From: Fidelibacterota bacterium UBA6817
GTDB lineage: Bacteria > Fidelibacterota > Fidelibacteria > Fidelibacterales > Fidelibacteraceae
Assembly: GCA_002452555.1 (NCBI GenBank)
Contig: DKER01000185.1
Coordinates: 1 to 8,070 of the forward strand
Length of the DNA: 8,070 nt
Reading direction: 5' to 3'
Below the pieces are notes generated by a model. It did not search any database. It was not told where the DNA came from and saw only the letters and a program-made list of their open reading frames with translations. Shown here piece by piece: positions 7,458-8,070 of the stretch (positions are counted from its first letter, which is position 1; every line of letters starts with the position of its first letter). A program made the position numbers and the translations under genes.

Positions 7458-8070
7458 ATGAATTATGAACACCTTTTAAAGAATGGAACCGTTCTCCTTC
7501 CTGACGGCAGCCGGGAAAAAAAGGATGTTCTCATTAAAAACGGATTAATTGCCGCCGTTGAAACACGGATACCCGCGAAATCCATACCTGTTACAGATGT
7601 GTCCGGATTGCTGCTTCTTCCGGGTATGACAGATCCCCATGTTCACTTCAGAGAACCGGGAATGACGGAAAAAGAGGGCATTTTGAACGGGTCAAAAGCA
7701 GCGCTAAAAGGCGGTGTTACGACTGTTTTCGATATGCCGAATACCATCCCGCCTTGTGATTCCCCCGGTGTTTTTGTAGAAAAACGAAAACTCTTTTCAG
7801 AGAAAGCCCTGGTAAACTGGGGGCTTTTTTATATGGCGACACCTGATATGAACCGGATTCCCGAAACGGCTGTGGGCGTTAAGGTTTTCATGGCAAGATC
7901 GTCATCCCGGACAGCCTGTTTTGAGGAAGATGTTCTCATGCAGCTGTTTAAATTATCAAAGCGGATCGCCGTTCACGCCGAGGATGAGAGTGCGTTCACC
8001 AATGCACCTGTTCACCATTTGAAGAGAAACCGGCAGGCAATTATCCGGGCTCATGATAAAATCAGACGGG
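7458..8070 (+). CDS. pyrC: Dihydroorotase (class I-like amidohydrolase), 3' truncated by window edge
   Basis: Probably cyclises N-carbamoyl-aspartate to dihydroorotate in pyrimidine synthesis. An open frame from ATG 7458 runs to the window end (204 codons, no stop). It shows an N-terminal beta-sandwich strand region (LLLLPGMTDP, 51-60), the metal motif HVHFREPG (61-68, His61 and His63, with Arg65 for substrate), KGGVTTVFDMPNT (84-96), VKVFM (141-145, with Lys142 as candidate carboxylated metal-bridging lysine) and AVHAED (171-176, His173 as metal ligand). These are hallmarks of binuclear-zinc dihydroorotases and related cyclic amidohydrolases. Allantoinase or hydantoinase cannot be excluded without the C-terminal half, but HFREPG and the nucleotide-synthesis context favour PyrC. 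It is 3 nt downstream of purF in the same frame (TAA AAT ATG). No clear Shine-Dalgarno is visible, so expression probably depends on coupling to purF. Confidence 0.85.
   Translation, partial: MNYEHLLKNGTVLLPDGSREKKDVLIKNGLIAAVETRIPAKSIPVTDVSGLLLLPGMTDPHVHFREPGMTEKEGILNGSKAALKGGVTTVFDMPNTIPPCDSPGVFVEKRKLFSEKALVNWGLFYMATPDMNRIPETAVGVKVFMARSSSRTACFEEDVLMQLFKLSKRIAVHAEDESAFTNAPVHHLKRNRQAIIRAHDKIRR
7803..7830 (+). other. Terminator-like hairpin plus T-run inside pyrC
   Basis: AAAGCCC (7803-7809) and GGGCTTT (7821-7827) form a perfect 7-bp stem around an 11-nt loop, and the 3' arm runs into six T (7825-7830). This has the form of an intrinsic terminator, but it lies about 345 nt inside the open pyrC frame. 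It may be chance, or a site of transcriptional polarity when pyrC is poorly translated. The structure is seen in the sequence; the function is inference. Confidence 0.3.

Overview
The window is a stretch of a bacterial chromosome packed with co-directional genes, all on the + strand. It encodes most of de novo purine (IMP) biosynthesis and then the start of a pyrimidine gene. The order is purH (5' end outside the window) - purC/purE fusion - purB - purD - purN - purF - dihydroorotase (pyrC, 3' end outside the window). Base composition looks moderate and even throughout, and nothing suggests a mobile element, CRISPR array, phage, RNA gene or recent transfer. The short gaps, Shine-Dalgarno sequences and ATGA overlaps are bacterial, but the phylum cannot be fixed from the sequence alone. 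A class II PurE points away from Enterobacteria and Bacilli, and such enzymes are known from some spirochaetes and from animals. An uncultured or less-studied lineage is possible.

Layout: purH ends 13 nt before the purC/purE fusion, which has a strong AGGAGG. The fusion is followed after 1 nt by purB. purB and purD overlap by 4 nt (ATGA), as do purD and purN. purN and purF abut exactly (TAG then ATG), and purF is 3 nt from pyrC. There is no internal space for a promoter or a conventional terminator, so this is most likely one polycistronic, translationally coupled operon whose promoter lies upstream of the window.

Together the genes supply pathway steps 1 (PurF), 2 (PurD), 3 (PurN), 6 and 7 (PurE and PurC in one polypeptide), 8 (PurB) and 9-10 (PurH). 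PurB also serves the AMP branch. Steps 4 and 5 (PurL/PurQ/PurS and PurM) are not here. No purK is present, which fits a class II PurE that needs no PurK. The pathway is ordinary, but several enzymes are unusual versions: a PurC-PurE fusion that pairs a yeast-Ade1-type PurC with an animal-type PurE; a PurH with a rewritten segment in the IMP cyclohydrolase domain; a PurN lacking the conserved active-site-loop histidine; and a PurF with [4Fe-4S] ligands but no propeptide. A terminator-like hairpin also sits inside the pyrC reading frame. I found no sign of a wholly new biological system.
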